From Deltaproteobacteria bacterium (GTDB lineage Bacteria > Desulfobacterota > Desulfobacteria > Desulfobacterales > B30-G6): a stretch of DNA of 61,932 bases. Below the pieces are notes generated by a model that worked only from the letters and a program-made list of their open reading frames with translations, was not told the DNA's origin and searched no databases. The translations under genes were made by a program, and so were the position numbers. Every line of letters begins with the position of its first letter. The stretch's first letter is position 1. Below, piece after piece: positions 61,201-61,932 of this stretch. The stretch spans positions 1 to 61,932 of the forward strand of contig JAJDNW010000008.1 in NCBI GenBank assembly GCA_022340465.1. The letters run 5' to 3'.

Positions 61201-61490
61201 TCGCGTTTTTTCCCAAGAGCGCTTACGCCTATGCACACCAACGGATCGTGCAGGCAAAGCCTCCGGGAGAAGCCCTTCGGGCGGCGGCCGGGGTTATGCG
61301 CGGAAACCCGTATGCAAACATAAGGGGAGAAGGAGATGAACCCTATATCCGGTATTACTTTGACGAGGGCGATCCCCTAGGCACAGATTTCGAACGTGCG
61401 GCCCTGGCGGTTTACCAGCCGCTGCTTGCCCACTTGCACAAGATATCCCATAAAAGTATTGCGAGGGACGTAAATGTCCGAACGGTATAA
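58206..61490 (+). CDS. recC: Exodeoxyribonuclease V gamma subunit (RecC)
   Basis: The Chi-scanning subunit of RecBCD, a helicase-nuclease for double-strand break repair. About 1094 residues, as expected. The N-terminal helicase-like domain starts [17 protein letters not shown], with [15 protein letters not shown] and [14 protein letters not shown]. Later family segments include [20 protein letters not shown] near 205, [19 protein letters not shown] near 342, and [20 protein letters not shown] near 628. As in the family, the helicase and nuclease active sites are degenerate. ATG 58206 is preferred over a TTG six bases earlier. Overlaps gpt by 17 bases. recB and recD are not in the window. Confidence 0.9.
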   Translation: MPGLTIHCSNRLEVLLQTLAREIERPLDSVFSPEVVVTQSPGMARWIAMELAQIHRISANLAFPFPNAFLKMLCEKLSLASPLEDPFEPAVLTFRVMQKLPDCLDRKGYDVLRSYLGGDTRHIRLLQLSREIAHLYDQYLVFRPEIVLEWEHGSNEVPNGHSWQADLWREVVSGCENMHRISMHTGLIARLRNGPSAVEHLPERVSIFGVSYLPAFHLQILAALADTIPVDWYLLSPCRQYWGDVVTDRDIRRIKETYARKTGADTYLHLDKGNSLLASMGTQGRDFLNMIAELGCDIKEEYLPPERSSLLTSVQADILDMLDAPKTVANDRTVAGADGSIEIHACHSIMREIEVLHDNLLQMFHLDPQLHPRDILVMTPDIDAYAPFIQAVFERSIDGEPTIPFSLADRSFINQDRVSDAFFAVLDMADSRMEAERVTGFLDRDIIRDTFNLSEQDVATIGEWVQDLNVRWGLDGADRQTHGLPYFEENSWKSGIDRLLLGYAMAERDGQMFHGILPFDDMEGDRARILGNFLEYVSCLMAVIEDLKKPKTLEGWATTTGKIIDRMFSTDAASEKEVLRLKALVADLKRVQLISKYDGALALDALVYLLRHAMQNVPFGSGFLSGSVTFCAMLPMRSIPFKVICLIGMHGNAFPREGGKPGFDMMASHPRRGDRSRRNDDKYLFLEALISARKKLYISFIGRDIQDNSPLAPSVLASELMDYLTAGYGVAVENIVREHPLQAFSQDYFRVTSDLFSYSQENFAAAMASHRPEAMPKVPPPPSLPVPGDTFKTMDADTLGLFFSNPVKFFMQKRIGLFLEPDDKSAEDREHFRLEGLGAYRAGLDSLNWVNKGRPLTDLKAVFKARGVLPPGQVGEHDYAGLAAEVREMMGRVGEWTSGEKPVMRGIDLHLENFRITGTLADDYGNGLVLVRFANFNAAELVRFWIRHLLLCAAEPEKKEWRSAYLSRNATIVIGAVDNTRELLAYLLRLYWEGLSLPLAFFPKSAYAYAHQRIVQAKPPGEALRAAAGVMRGNPYANIRGEGDEPYIRYYFDEGDPLGTDFERAALAVYQPLLAHLHKISHKSIARDVNVRTV

Positions 61491-61932
61491 CAAAACCTAC
61501 CCCATATCATGGGAGCAGCTTCACCGCGATGCCAAGGCGCTGGCCTGGCGGCTGCTGGAAATGCGGCAGTGGCAGGGAATCGTTGCCATTACGAGGGGCG
61601 GACTGGTCCCCGCGGCGATTATCGCGCGCGAACTGGATATCCACCTGGTGGATACCGTCTGCATCTCAAGTTACAGCTGGCAGGACCAGGGCGGGCTCAC
61701 CGTGCTCAAAGAGGCTCCTGGAGACGGCGAAGGATGGCTGCTCATCGACGATCTGGTGGATACCGGCAAAACAGCTGATATCGCTAGAAAAATGCTGCCC
61801 AAAGCCCATTTCGCAACGGTTTACGCCAAACCCGCCGGCCGGCCGGTCGTGGACACGTTTATCACCGAGGTCAGTCAGGACACCTGGATTCTATTCCCCT
61901 GGGATTCTGAGTCCCGGTTCGTGCAGCCCCTC
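61474..61932 (+). CDS. gpt: Xanthine phosphoribosyltransferase Gpt (3' end cut by window)
   Basis: Purine salvage: converts xanthine, guanine or hypoxanthine and PRPP to the nucleotide. 153 codons are present, ending in frame at the window edge (FVQPL), so only the last few residues are missing. It begins [39 protein letters not shown] near 37 and the PRPP motif [17 protein letters not shown] near 88 match E. coli Gpt, as does [15 protein letters not shown] near 122. GAGGG eight bases before the ATG, inside the end of recC, gives the start. Coupling to recC is probably coincidental. Confidence 0.9.
   Translation, partial: MSERYNKTYPISWEQLHRDAKALAWRLLEMRQWQGIVAITRGGLVPAAIIARELDIHLVDTVCISSYSWQDQGGLTVLKEAPGDGEGWLLIDDLVDTGKTADIARKMLPKAHFATVYAKPAGRPVVDTFITEVSQDTWILFPWDSESRFVQPL

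Overview
The window looks like a chromosomal segment of an anaerobic sulfate-reducer-like bacterium of the Desulfobacterota (Desulfobacterales / former Deltaproteobacteria). This is inferred from gene content and protein style: a type II secretion operon containing gspN, DUF4911 and bifunctional-nuclease-domain proteins, a PfaD-type secondary-lipid locus, CHASE2 signalling proteins, and a trimethylamine methyltransferase read through an in-frame amber codon. I saw no rRNA, tRNA, CRISPR array, transposase or phage gene. Most genes end in TAA or TGA; I counted TAG as the stop of only four.

Layout. 1-9.4 kb: the 3' part of a type II secretion operon (gspJ-K-L-M-N-C-D-E), followed by an exported YidD-domain protein and a TPR protein. 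11-17 kb: housekeeping genes (recJ, a DUF4911 gene, miaB, a BFN-domain protein, an M29 aminopeptidase). 17.4-19.6 kb: a lysophospholipase-like hydrolase, a LysM protein and a small membrane protein. 19.6-26.3 kb: a likely catabolic cluster (GntR/UTRA regulator, alanine dehydrogenase, class I/II aminotransferase, class II aldolase, HAD phosphatase, and a pyrrolysine-type mttB). 26.4-30.5 kb: three more HAD phosphatases, an SGNH hydrolase and an alpha/beta hydrolase. 30.8-38.4 kb: manA, a sodium:solute symporter, a Cys-rich protein, a glutamate-racemase-like protein, an ATP-grasp D-Ala-D-Ala-ligase-like protein and a CapA-like protein. 38.6-48 kb: a 2.2-thousand-residue polyketide/PUFA-synthase-like megasynthase, a divergent MerR-like regulator and a PfaD enoyl reductase. 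48-50.4 kb: xerD and an M24 peptidase. 50.5-56.9 kb: a signalling operon (CHASE2-adenylate cyclase, CHASE2-Ser/Thr kinase, PP2C phosphatase, double-FHA protein). 57-61.9 kb: a hotdog thioesterase, elbB, recC and a truncated gpt.

How they work together. In the mttB cluster the transaminase can pass an amino group to pyruvate and alanine dehydrogenase can release it as ammonium, while the aldolase and HAD enzyme act on a carbon skeleton and MttB removes an N-methyl group; the substrate is unknown and no corrinoid partner is encoded here. The megasynthase and PfaD together have the activities for an iterative fatty-acid-like or polyketide product. The CHASE2 operon joins second-messenger and phosphorylation signalling, with FHA domains as likely phosphothreonine readers.

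Non-coding structure is unusually rich: a hairpin family with a compensatory base change, a four-copy dyad repeat confined to 17-36 kb, an 18-bp motif shared by ald, the HAD gene and the PKS-side regulator, a 13-bp inverted-repeat element, and a MerR-like 19-bp-spacer promoter in front of the megasynthase.
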